In this document: in pieces, positions 55,162-64,000 of the stretch
How positions within the stretch are numbered: position 1 is the first letter of the stretch
How the letters are laid out: each line of letters starts with the position of its first letter
From: Vibrio sp. MEBiC08052
GTDB lineage: Bacteria > Pseudomonadota > Gammaproteobacteria > Enterobacterales > Vibrionaceae
DNA: 64,000 nucleotides
NCBI RefSeq assembly: GCF_001506075.1
Contig: NZ_KQ947475.1
Span: 1,969,527 to 2,033,526, forward strand
Direction: 5' to 3'
The notes under the pieces: generated by a model
The model's database searches: none
Told to the model about the DNA's origin: nothing
Seen by the model: only the letters and a program-made list of their open reading frames with translations
Made by a program: the position numbers and the translations under genes

Positions 55162-56598
55162 TTACATGAGTCTTATCCAGTTAAAAGCAGCTTCAAGTCC
55201 TGTATCGATACCATTTGTCCGATCGCTTTTTGAAAAGAATGAAGTGGTGATTGCCGGTGGAATGCCCACTTGATCATACTCTACCCGATCGGCTGATAAG
55301 GTCTTCATATTCGAAATACCAAAACGGAAACCATTGGGCAACGTTTTGCCTAAGCTACCGGATAACATTCCCTGAGTTCTTTCACCGATCAATGTCACTT
55401 GATCGGACGCACTTAACATGAGTGTCGATAACTCAGCAGCGGATGCAGTCGTATTACTAATCAGAACAGCAACCGGTTTTCGATAACCCGGAGATTGTGG
55501 CTCAAGATAAATTTCATGCTCAGGTTCGAATCCGGCACCGTTACGGGCACTCTTAATATAGCCTAAGGTTTTTTGGTCAACAAAATATTCGGCTAACGCT
55601 CTGGCAAGATAAGCATAACCGCCCCCGTTAAAACGCAGATCTATCACCATCCCATCGGTCAATACGAAATCGGCCATAACTTGATTCATTGTTTGTCTGA
55701 ACACAGCTAAAGTTTCAGCATGGTCATTGCCCGCGACAAAATCACTCCATCCATCAATATACAGGTAACCAATATTATCGCTCTTTCCTTTTCCCCAGAT
55801 AATATGCTCACCTAAACCACCCGATAGATTCAGTTGATTGGAAATAATAGATCGAATAAGCACCTCGTTATCATCAGTATATTTTTGAATCGCCGTATTT
55901 TCAGATTCGGTGAAAGGTGCAACCAGACCATTATCATCGATATATTCTTGCCGTAGTCTGTCGAGTAAAACCGGTCGATCCCGTTGTCTAAACCGAGCCA
56001 GTTTATCCTGATCTAATATGTAAGCATGTCCATTCTGTAATGGACCAATCAGTGCTGACATCATCTCGAAAAGTTGCTCCCGTGTTGAATTATCAGACAC
56101 CTGACCAAGTTCATTTTGCTTCATAAGCGTCCAATCAATCCCGGGAACATCTAGATTGTAATAATATGAATCAAGGGTCTGGATAAACATATTCAAGTTT
56201 CTGACCGGATCGTTTTCCGCCGCATTGACAACACTCAGATTGGTAAGGCAACTATTCGGCAACTCAGTCTGTTTCACATATTTGACCGTGTAATCTGTCG
56301 GATAAGCATTCAAACCCGGATAAGTAAAGCTGACTAATTGATCACCGACCTGCTGATAATGTTTTTCAAACGTTTCCTTGCTGAATGTTTCTTGATTTGT
56401 TAGTACACAGTAATCAGAAGTAAACTCATACTCGGTCACCGAATCAGATATAATTTTCAATGCAGACCCATAATTCTCTGATACCCAAATACTTGGCTCA
56501 ACCGGTTTATCATCATTTTTATTTTCATTTATCTTATGATTACAGCCGCTTAAAATAAGCATTGATGCAACCACACTGATCTGTATTAATTGTTTCAT
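55162..56598 (-). CDS. S41-family peptidase lipoprotein
   Basis: 478 aa. The N-terminus MKQLIQISVVASMLILSGC is a lipoprotein signal (lipobox LSGC, Cys19). The C-terminal S41 peptidase core has VIDLRFNGGG, VLISNTTASAAELSTLML (nucleophile Ser of the TASAAE type) and LIGERTQGMLSGSLGKTLPNG. The pattern is that of the non-PDZ S41 group (nisin-resistance-like, Ser with Glu) rather than the CtpA Ser-Lys type. The substrate is unknown; it should act in the periplasm on peptides or envelope proteins. Confidence 0.83.
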   Translation of the reverse strand: MKQLIQISVVASMLILSGCNHKINENKNDDKPVEPSIWVSENYGSALKIISDSVTEYEFTSDYCVLTNQETFSKETFEKHYQQVGDQLVSFTYPGLNAYPTDYTVKYVKQTELPNSCLTNLSVVNAAENDPVRNLNMFIQTLDSYYYNLDVPGIDWTLMKQNELGQVSDNSTREQLFEMMSALIGPLQNGHAYILDQDKLARFRQRDRPVLLDRLRQEYIDDNGLVAPFTESENTAIQKYTDDNEVLIRSIISNQLNLSGGLGEHIIWGKGKSDNIGYLYIDGWSDFVAGNDHAETLAVFRQTMNQVMADFVLTDGMVIDLRFNGGGYAYLARALAEYFVDQKTLGYIKSARNGAGFEPEHEIYLEPQSPGYRKPVAVLISNTTASAAELSTLMLSASDQVTLIGERTQGMLSGSLGKTLPNGFRFGISNMKTLSADRVEYDQVGIPPAITTSFFSKSDRTNGIDTGLEAAFNWIRLM

Positions 56599-56823
56599 TT
56601 ACCACTCACCATTCAGTTATTGACTATGGTGAATAAGTTAATGGATTTCACGTTTTATTTGTGTAGCAACTTGTTGCTCAATTAAGACAAAAACAGACAA
56701 ATAAAGTCATAATAATATTGAATAAAACTAAATTATCTCAAGTATTGTTTTAGTGATAATTATCGAATTCAGATATAAAATCACCATTTCCTCAGGTTGC
56801 TTTATAATAAGAATAGATGGGGT

Positions 56824-57321
56824 CTACTCAGATGACTGATGTTCACGACTGAAATCACAATATAACCAAACCATACGATCTAAAAACCAACTTTTCGCAA
56901 GATAAGTCACCAGTACCGATAAAATACAGAGTTGTATATCGTACTGATAAACGCCCCACCCCGCTAATATCAGTCCGAGCGTAGACGTCAAATGCAGAAT
57001 CATAAATAGAGGCAATTGATGCGCTTTAGGCAGTGGTTCTTTGTCCCGGTTTAAATAAATCCGTTCTCCGAGTACCGACTTCGTTGCCCAGCTTTGTAAC
57101 GAGAGTGGTTTCGGAAATAAAATCGGATTTAAAAACATCCACACAAATGCCATCACCAAAACCAGAAGACTCAACCAAACACTCCACTCCCTCAAGAAAC
57201 CGGCGATAATAAAGAGTGGCAAGACACTATATCGGGTCCAGACACTCCACGGATTGGCATGTCTGTCCCACCCATTGCCATCTAAATGAAATAGTGTCGC
57301 TAATTTACGTTCAATGGTCAT
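56824..57321 (-). CDS. DUF6653 family membrane protein
   Basis: 165 aa with two pairs of hydrophobic helices (about 28-48 and 49-68; 103-122 and 127-148). HLDGNGWDRHANPWSVWTRY is the characteristic N-terminal motif and WLYCDFSRE the C-terminal one; this fits the DUF6653 family of integral membrane proteins with no assigned function. It is separated from the kinase gene upstream by 78 bases on the same strand. Confidence 0.7.
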   Translation of the reverse strand: MTIERKLATLFHLDGNGWDRHANPWSVWTRYSVLPLFIIAGFLREWSVWLSLLVLVMAFVWMFLNPILFPKPLSLQSWATKSVLGERIYLNRDKEPLPKAHQLPLFMILHLTSTLGLILAGWGVYQYDIQLCILSVLVTYLAKSWFLDRMVWLYCDFSREHQSSE

Positions 57322-57399
57322 TTTTCACCTACCTATCAATTCATTATAAAAAATTAATCACACCGACAAAAAAGCGATTCGTTTCCGGCAGAACCATCC

Positions 57400-58989
57400 T
57401 TACGTCCGGTTTGGGAAGGTGAACGTAAATTTCGCGCCTCCCAAATCAGACCGTCCTGCACATACCGTACCCTGATGCCATTGTGCGATATGTTTGACAA
57501 TCGCTAACCCAAGCCCATGCCCTGAAGCAGCATGACTTCGCGCATTATCCAGTTGTTCGAATGGCAAGAAAATCCGCTCCCAATCACTTTCATCAATTCC
57601 GATCCCATCGTCACACACATCAATCACGAACATATCCGTCTCCGCAACAAATGATAAATCCACCAGCACACTGGTTCGGGTATATTTACATGCGTTGATT
57701 AACAAGTTACTGAGCGCCCGTTTCATCGCAATCTGATCAATCAGTGCCAGCTTTTCGGTCGCTTCAGGTGCAATTCGCAATTGATAATGAATGTCCGGAT
57801 AGAGTTGAAAGACACTCACACATTCATCATCAATCAATTGGGCAAGATGATATTTGGCAAAGGAAAGCAATTGACTGTCACCACTATAGCGGGATAACAC
57901 GATGGTCTGGTTAATTAAGCTATCCAAGTCATCCAGACTTTTAGAGATCGAACTTTGATACTTTTCTTTTTCTATATTGGTCGTTGCGTTAGATAACATC
58001 TCAAACGCAAACCTCAGGCGATAAAGCGGGGTCCGCAAATCATGTGCAATGGCATTGGTGAGGGTTCTCTGCCCTTTCAACAATTGCTCAATCCTATCCG
58101 CCATGCGGTTAAAAGCATTCCCTAAGGTCGCTACGGTGGATATCTTGTATACCACCGCCCGACTATTCAAATCCCCATTGCCGAATTGCAATGTTGCCGC
58201 CAACAAGTTTTTCAAATCCCGCCACAGCGGATAAGTCCAGAAAAACATCCCTGCAGAAATTGAGAGGACAAACACCAAGACCAGCACAATGATGACCGAT
58301 GGATGAATTGAGGACATCGGAATTAAATTAGCTAAAAGAAACGAGTCTCCATCATTTAGTTGGATATAAAATGTAATTTCATCGGTTGGATTGGTTCGCC
58401 AGAAAAAAGAATGTGTCGCGAATTGATTCTGTTCGGTTTGACTGATCTTGATCTGATTTCTTTTGACAATTTGTAAATCAAACGGAAAATTATTTGAAAT
58501 GTCACGTAATAGTGTCGGCCAATGTTCTCGTTCTGTCGATGCAAACTGTTCCTGAAGCAAATACACAGTCCCTTCTGCACCTCGCCGTATTTTTTCTGCT
58601 TCTGAAGAATCAACAAATATTTTTAGGATAAAATGGCTATTGGCAATTTTCTTAATTAAGAATTCAGGTTCTTCATTGAAAAAAATAATCTGATGCTGCT
58701 CGATTTCGTCTCGGTTCAATGACCCAAAGTTGGTCTTATTGATATCAAGTAACTGAAGTGCAAAACCGAAATGCTGACTCAATTGTTCTATTTCATCAGG
58801 CCAAGTGTCGATCGGTATTGAATCAAGCCGGGACTCGATCAAAGTAAATGTCCCTTGATAGATCCGTTCATAGCGCTGCCCTTCAATATAATTATTAAAT
58901 GATAATATTGGGTTCAAATCACTTGGATAGAGTAGAAAAAATAAGGGACCGAAGACCAGAATCCATAACCCTAAAAATGACTTTATCAT
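57400..58989 (-). CDS. RstB-like sensor histidine kinase, orphan
   Basis: 529 aa. TM1 is at about 6-21, TM2 at about 231-252, then HAMP (about 252-305), the dimerisation box with His316 (NAIAHDLRTPLYRLR), N-box NLLINACKYT, G1 DVCDDGIGIDESDW and G2 GHGLGLAIVKHIA. The periplasmic part holds two similar units: IPIDTWPDEIEQLSQHFGFA (59-78) and REHWPTLLRDISNNFPFDLQ (154-173), each followed by a beta-rich segment. RstB of E. coli has only one such unit (about 120 residues). No response regulator gene is adjacent on either side. Confidence 0.9.
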   Translation of the reverse strand: MIKSFLGLWILVFGPLFFLLYPSDLNPILSFNNYIEGQRYERIYQGTFTLIESRLDSIPIDTWPDEIEQLSQHFGFALQLLDINKTNFGSLNRDEIEQHQIIFFNEEPEFLIKKIANSHFILKIFVDSSEAEKIRRGAEGTVYLLQEQFASTEREHWPTLLRDISNNFPFDLQIVKRNQIKISQTEQNQFATHSFFWRTNPTDEITFYIQLNDGDSFLLANLIPMSSIHPSVIIVLVLVFVLSISAGMFFWTYPLWRDLKNLLAATLQFGNGDLNSRAVVYKISTVATLGNAFNRMADRIEQLLKGQRTLTNAIAHDLRTPLYRLRFAFEMLSNATTNIEKEKYQSSISKSLDDLDSLINQTIVLSRYSGDSQLLSFAKYHLAQLIDDECVSVFQLYPDIHYQLRIAPEATEKLALIDQIAMKRALSNLLINACKYTRTSVLVDLSFVAETDMFVIDVCDDGIGIDESDWERIFLPFEQLDNARSHAASGHGLGLAIVKHIAQWHQGTVCAGRSDLGGAKFTFTFPNRT

Positions 58990-59120
58990 CGAAGTTCACC
59001 ATTGTTGAGTTATTCATAAAAATACAATTATCTCAAATCGTTAAAATTAAAAATCCATCCCTGAATTTCGCCTGCTCCTATTGGTATATCTAAATAGTAT
59101 ATTCATTTTTTTTCGCTGAC

Positions 59121-59136
59121 TGTGACGATTTGTGAC
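59121..59136. repeat. TGTGAC direct repeat upstream of kinase gene
   Basis: TGTGAC-GATT-TGTGAC: two identical hexamers with a 10-base period, 132 bases before the kinase ATG, with GACTGTGAC just ahead. The spacing fits tandem binding sites of OmpR-family response regulators. Confidence 0.45.
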
Positions 59137-59200
59137 ACTGGCCCGCCGTCAGCCAAAAACCGCTATTATGATGAGCAATCCAATTCCGAAAATTACCCAT

Positions 59201-59230
59201 AAAAAAACCGGGATTTGAACGCCCGGCTTT
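59201..59230 (-). terminator. Terminator of serS
   Basis: Minus strand: GCCGGG-CGTTCAAAT-CCCGGT followed by a run of T. About 33 bases after the serS stop. Confidence 0.82.
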
Positions 59231-59262
59231 TACCTATGATTCATCATGTTAGTGGAGAATGC

Positions 59263-60717
<1,455 letters not shown>

Positions 60718-60731
60718 TTAACGAAAAGTGG

Positions 60732-62093
60732 CTATTTTTCATAGCGCTTTCGTGTGCTTTTTGCGTCTAACTCAGCCAGATACTTGAGTTTCTCGTTGAT
60801 CTTTCCTTCCAAGCCTCTTTCCGAGGGGTGATAATAGCTAGTTCCGGCCATTTCAGGCGGGAGATATTGCTCTCCGGCAGCATAAGCGCCCGGCTCATCG
60901 TGCGCATAGCGGTATTCATCACCATAGCCCATTTCTTTCATTAATTTCGTCGGTGCATTGCGTAAATGAAACGGGACTTCATACTCGGGTTCATCACGGG
61001 CGTCCGCCAAAGCCTGCTTCCATGCGGTGTACACGGCATTACTCTTGGGGGCACATGCCAAATACACAACGGCTTGTGCTATCGCTCTTTCACCTTCTGC
61101 CGGGCCGACACGCGTAAAACAATCCCATGCGGATAAAGCAACCTGCATTGCCCTTGGATCAGCATTACCAATATCTTCCGAGGCGATCGCCAGTAAACGA
61201 CGGGCAAGGTACAGCGGATCACAGCCGGCAGCGATCATCCGCGCAGACCAGTACAGCGCGCCATCAGGATTTGAACCGCGAATTGACTTATGAACCGCGG
61301 AAATCAAGTCGTACCATATATCACCCTTATTATCAAAACGGGCAACTTTTTCCCCTGCAACTTCCGCCAACAAAGATAGACTGATAACCTTGTTACCCGT
61401 CGCATCTTCATCGGCCATGTCATATAACAGCTCCAGATAATTCAATGCCATACGGGCGTCACCCTGAACCAATTCAGCCAGACGATCGAGCACCTGGTCC
61501 TGAAAGTCAGCGGCAATCCCGCCAAACCCTCTCTCCTCATCGGTCACTGCCTGTTGCAGAGCATCGGCAATATCTTGTGTATTGAGTGAGGTCAGCTTAT
61601 ACACCCGCGCCCGGGAGAGCAGTGCGTTATTGAGCTCAAATGAAGGGTTCTCGGTCGTCGCACCGATAAAGGTGATCGTGCCATCTTCAATATGCGGCAG
61701 GAAGGCATCCTGTTGCGACTTATTAAACCGATGGACTTCATCGACAAACAAAATGGTGCGAAAACCTGCCAGTTGATTTTCCCGGGCACGTTCAATCGCA
61801 GCACGAATATCTTTCACCCCGGAGGTGACTGCAGACACGCGCTCTACACGCGCATTGGCATAGTTTGCTGCCAATTCAGCTAATGTAGTTTTGCCGGTCC
61901 CCGGAGGTCCCCAGAGAATCATCGAGTGTAGATGGCCGCTTTCCAGCGCTCTGCGCAGGGGCTTTCCCGGGCCGAGAATATGTTGCTGACCAATATATTG
62001 CTCGATCCGCTGGGGTCTCATCTTTGCTGCAAGCGGACGAAAATCTTCATCCCCTGAAAAATCCAAACTATAGTTATTCACAATGATGCTCAT
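60732..62093 (-). CDS. rarA: Replication-associated recombination protein RarA
   Basis: AAA+ ATPase of the RarA/MgsA/WRNIP1 family, acting at stalled replication forks. Walker [10 protein letters not shown] (62-70), Walker [11 protein letters not shown], sensor 1 [12 protein letters not shown], and the C-terminal tetramerisation part with [18 protein letters not shown] and [19 protein letters not shown] are present. 453 aa. It sits between lolA and serS as in E. coli; serS begins 161 bases after its stop. Confidence 0.95.
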   Translation of the reverse strand: MSIIVNNYSLDFSGDEDFRPLAAKMRPQRIEQYIGQQHILGPGKPLRRALESGHLHSMILWGPPGTGKTTLAELAANYANARVERVSAVTSGVKDIRAAIERARENQLAGFRTILFVDEVHRFNKSQQDAFLPHIEDGTITFIGATTENPSFELNNALLSRARVYKLTSLNTQDIADALQQAVTDEERGFGGIAADFQDQVLDRLAELVQGDARMALNYLELLYDMADEDATGNKVISLSLLAEVAGEKVARFDNKGDIWYDLISAVHKSIRGSNPDGALYWSARMIAAGCDPLYLARRLLAIASEDIGNADPRAMQVALSAWDCFTRVGPAEGERAIAQAVVYLACAPKSNAVYTAWKQALADARDEPEYEVPFHLRNAPTKLMKEMGYGDEYRYAHDEPGAYAAGEQYLPPEMAGTSYYHPSERGLEGKINEKLKYLAELDAKSTRKRYEK

Positions 62094-62159
62094 CCGTCAT
62101 GCTTTGAAGCGACTGCTCTTTTTTGAACCTACCGTTTTTTTGGAACAACTTATTTGAAA

Positions 62160-62771
62160 CTACTGCCGCTGGTCATCCACTTCTACACCCGCAGGAATTT
62201 TGAACTGGAACAGATGATTGTCCGGCCGTTTCAGTGTGATATTCTGAAACGAGAATAAACTTTTCTGGCCATCCTGTTCAATCACATCAAACCCTTTGAC
62301 AACACCTTTTTGATCAATTCGAATATGAAACTCACCTTGTCTGCTGTCTGTTGTCGTCGGCACCAGTGTAAAATCATCGCTTTGCTGCGAAACTCGATAA
62401 TGTTCCCAGTCCTGTTTTCGGTTTCTCGTCAACAACACAAATGGTGTCTGCTCAGTTGCCTGAGACTGATTATAAATAGACACCTGTTCGACAAAAGGAT
62501 TGTAATACCAAACGGTGGTTCCGTCAGAGACCAGCAAGTTCTCATCCGGGGTAACCGTCTCCCAACGAAACAGACTCGGGCGCGCAATATCGACTTTCCC
62601 TTCTCCCTGAGAAACGACTTCCCCGTCAGGGCTGACAACCTGCTGTTGAAAATGAGCACTGAACCCATCATTTAACGCAAGCCTCGCACTTAATTCATCC
62701 TTCGGATCCGCCAGTGCTGAAAAGCTACAGGCCATTGATATCAATAGAAAGAAGGCAACCAGTTTTTTCAT
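62160..62771 (-). CDS. lolA: Outer-membrane lipoprotein chaperone LolA
   Basis: Periplasmic carrier that takes lipoproteins from LolCDE to LolB. The ATG at 62771 gives 203 aa with a signal peptide cut after about residue 21 ([20 protein letters not shown], then A-DPKDEL). The mature part shows [37 protein letters not shown] and [13 protein letters not shown], typical of LolA. It precedes rarA by 66 bases. In E. coli and most vibrios ftsK lies directly upstream; here a YecA-like gene does. Confidence 0.95.
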   Translation of the reverse strand: MKKLVAFFLLISMACSFSALADPKDELSARLALNDGFSAHFQQQVVSPDGEVVSQGEGKVDIARPSLFRWETVTPDENLLVSDGTTVWYYNPFVEQVSIYNQSQATEQTPFVLLTRNRKQDWEHYRVSQQSDDFTLVPTTTDSRQGEFHIRIDQKGVVKGFDVIEQDGQKSLFSFQNITLKRPDNHLFQFKIPAGVEVDDQRQ

Positions 62772-62914
62772 GTGTTCTCCGTTGCTGAACAAATGTGAAT
62801 GATTATTGATGGATATAGACCATTATTTGCGGCTTTTTGTCATGTGTATGTCGAAAAAAAATCTATCAGCCGAAAAATGCAGCGTGACCGGCCATCCGTC
62901 ACGTTCAATTTAAA

Positions 62915-63532
62915 TCATGCCGTTTTCAAACAACACTGCTTGAATTTTTTACCACTACCGCACGGGCAGTTATCATTTCTGCCGACCGTTTTATAAGGAT
63001 TGACGCGATGTGACCGGGCGCCACTTTGCTGTTCATCCGCGGCACAAGCCACTTCATGAATCATCATGTCCAAGTGTTCAGCCATTTCTGTCAGATAAGG
63101 CGGTACGTCAACCCCCGCATCTTTCATCTGCTGGCGAGTTTCCGCTTCATCAATCGCTAACATCAGCGTCGTCAACAACCCTTGTAACATTCTTTGTGTA
63201 CCGTCAGATACAGCGACTCGTTGCCAGTGGGGCTCCACTAAAGGCCAGACTCCCATAAACCCTGACGCAAACTCAGCCAATGCTTCGCGGTCAGTCACAT
63301 CCAGCAAGTCACCAACGGAGTACTGCCGGGCCAGTAATGCTGAATACTGCTGTTGATAATGAGCCGTAAAAGCTTGCTCTGCTGTGTCTGTGAGTTCAGT
63401 CACCAGATGAGACATCCATAAATGAGCTTCCAACGGCTGACAAGCCATATTGGCTGCCAGTACCGCACCTTCAATCAGTAATGGCGACTCGTCGCTCGGA
63501 AGTTCAGTTATATTCAGCAATTGATAAGTCAT
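62915..63532 (-). CDS. YecA/YgfB-family protein with SEC-C zinc motif
   Basis: 205 aa from the ATG at 63532. The helical UPF0149 (YgfB/YecA) domain includes SPLLIEGAVLAANMACQPLE and FASGFMGVWPLVEPHWQRVA. The C-terminus is a SEC-C metal-binding motif, GRNDNCPCGSGKKFKQCC, as in SecA and many adaptors, with four zinc ligands (Cys-x-Cys, then Cys-Cys). E. coli YecA is a similar protein tied to SecA-dependent processes. It lies 143 bases before lolA and divergent from dusC. Confidence 0.85.
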   Translation of the reverse strand: MTYQLLNITELPSDESPLLIEGAVLAANMACQPLEAHLWMSHLVTELTDTAEQAFTAHYQQQYSALLARQYSVGDLLDVTDREALAEFASGFMGVWPLVEPHWQRVAVSDGTQRMLQGLLTTLMLAIDEAETRQQMKDAGVDVPPYLTEMAEHLDMMIHEVACAADEQQSGARSHRVNPYKTVGRNDNCPCGSGKKFKQCCLKTA

Positions 63533-63672
63533 GATACATATTGTTCCTGTTTTTCTGTCATCGGCCATTATACCCAGAACGTAAATCAATGACACGCAGC
63601 AGAAAGATTCTGGCGTGACATTTGCGACCGAGCCAATTACAATCGCGCGTCCTGATAGAAGAGCGGAAGTTT

Positions 63673-64000
63673 ATGCGTATTGTTCTGGGCCCGATGGAGG
63701 GTGTTCTCGATCATCTGATGCGAGAAATACTGACAGACATGAATGATTATGACCTGTGTGTGACGGAGTTTGTCCGGGTTGTCCATCAGTTGCTGCCTAA
63801 ACACGTCTACTATCGCCTCTGTCCCGAACTACACCACGGCTCCCGCACCCGTTCAGGGGTTCCCGTGAATATTCAATTACTCGGACAAGATCCGGACTGG
63901 ATGGCAGAAAATGCTGCGTTTGCCGCAGAACTCGGGGCACATGGTATCGATCTGAATTTCGGCTGTCCGGCAAAAACCGTAAACAAAAGCAAAGGTGGCG
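63673..64000 (+). CDS. dusC: tRNA-dihydrouridine synthase C (partial)
   Basis: The first 109 codons are in the window and the frame is open at the right edge, so the gene is truncated by the window only. [20 protein letters not shown] and [18 protein letters not shown] match DusC more closely than DusA or Dus[21 protein letters not shown] and the catalytic cysteine in [16 protein letters not shown] follow. DusC reduces U16 of tRNA with FMN. The ATG has GCGGAAGT upstream. Confidence 0.93.
   Translation, partial: MRIVLGPMEGVLDHLMREILTDMNDYDLCVTEFVRVVHQLLPKHVYYRLCPELHHGSRTRSGVPVNIQLLGQDPDWMAENAAFAAELGAHGIDLNFGCPAKTVNKSKGG

Noticed and set aside
56754..56763. Fur-like GATAATTATC before the S41 lipoprotein
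   Set aside because: Only a 10-base AT-rich palindrome without the central base spacing of a 7-1-7 site; expected by chance in such AT-rich spacer.
59201..59226. tRNA T-arm-like sequence GTTCAAATCCC after serS
   Set aside because: There is no acceptor stem, D arm or anticodon arm upstream. The sequence is the loop of the serS terminator hairpin.

Overview
The window is a stretch of chromosome from a gammaproteobacterium, almost certainly a Vibrio. The evidence is the Vc2-type c-di-GMP-I riboswitch ahead of a tfoY-type gene, a VicH-type H-NS, monomeric NADP isocitrate dehydrogenase, the aat-bpt pair, and local gene orders typical of Vibrio (purR-tfoY, glgA-glgC, topA-yciN-aroA, clpA-clpS/cspD, hisGDCBHAFI, mnmA-hflD-purB, bioA/bioBFCD, lolA-rarA-serS). 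The species cannot be fixed from this window. I see no tRNA or rRNA genes, CRISPR array, IS element or prophage.

Layout. 0.1-3.3 kb: elyC, purR and tfoY, the last under a promoter and a c-di-GMP riboswitch. 3.3-6.0 kb: glycogen synthesis (glgC-glgA). 6.4-11.7 kb: topA, yciN, aroA and a glycine-zipper envelope protein. 11.7-16.8 kb: a nearly complete N-degron module (aat, bpt, clpS, clpA) around infA, then cspD. 17-20.3 kb: icd and rluE. 20.3-27.8 kb: the complete eight-gene histidine operon with a His-codon attenuation leader. 27.8-32 kb: an NhaC-type antiporter, hns and gsk. 32.5-35.8 kb: mnmA-hflD-purB. 35.8-36.7 kb: htpX. 37.0-42.9 kb: a small unknown gene, then a seven-gene cassette resembling E. 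coli yjfIJKLMC: an ATP-grasp glutathionylspermidine-synthase-like protein, DUF2170, PspA/IM30, a potassium channel, DUF2491, DUF350 and DUF1190. 43-48.1 kb: biotin synthesis, with bioA divergent from bioBFCD over a BirA operator. 48.1-53.9 kb: mixed envelope genes (VanZ-like, YgjV-like, acyltransferase, secreted hydrolase), a tandem DUF2061 protein behind a perfect 7-1-7 Fur box, and the ABC-F protein YbiT. 54.0-59.0 kb: a looser block with AT-rich spacers, all on the minus strand (DUF1883, DUF1203, S41 lipoprotein, DUF6653, an orphan RstB-like histidine kinase with a duplicated sensor region). 59.2-64 kb: serS, rarA, lolA, a YecA-like SEC-C protein and the start of dusC, cut by the window edge.

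Most of the window is conserved core metabolism and information processing. The least-described part is the PspA/ATP-grasp/K+ channel cassette at 37.5-42.9 kb, a probable membrane-stress system whose reaction and trigger are unknown. Second are the 54-59 kb block with its orphan kinase and the Fur-box-linked DUF2061 gene. Start codons were chosen from visible ribosome-binding sites, family-typical N-termini and overlaps with upstream genes. Family assignments come from recognising the translated sequences, not from database searches.
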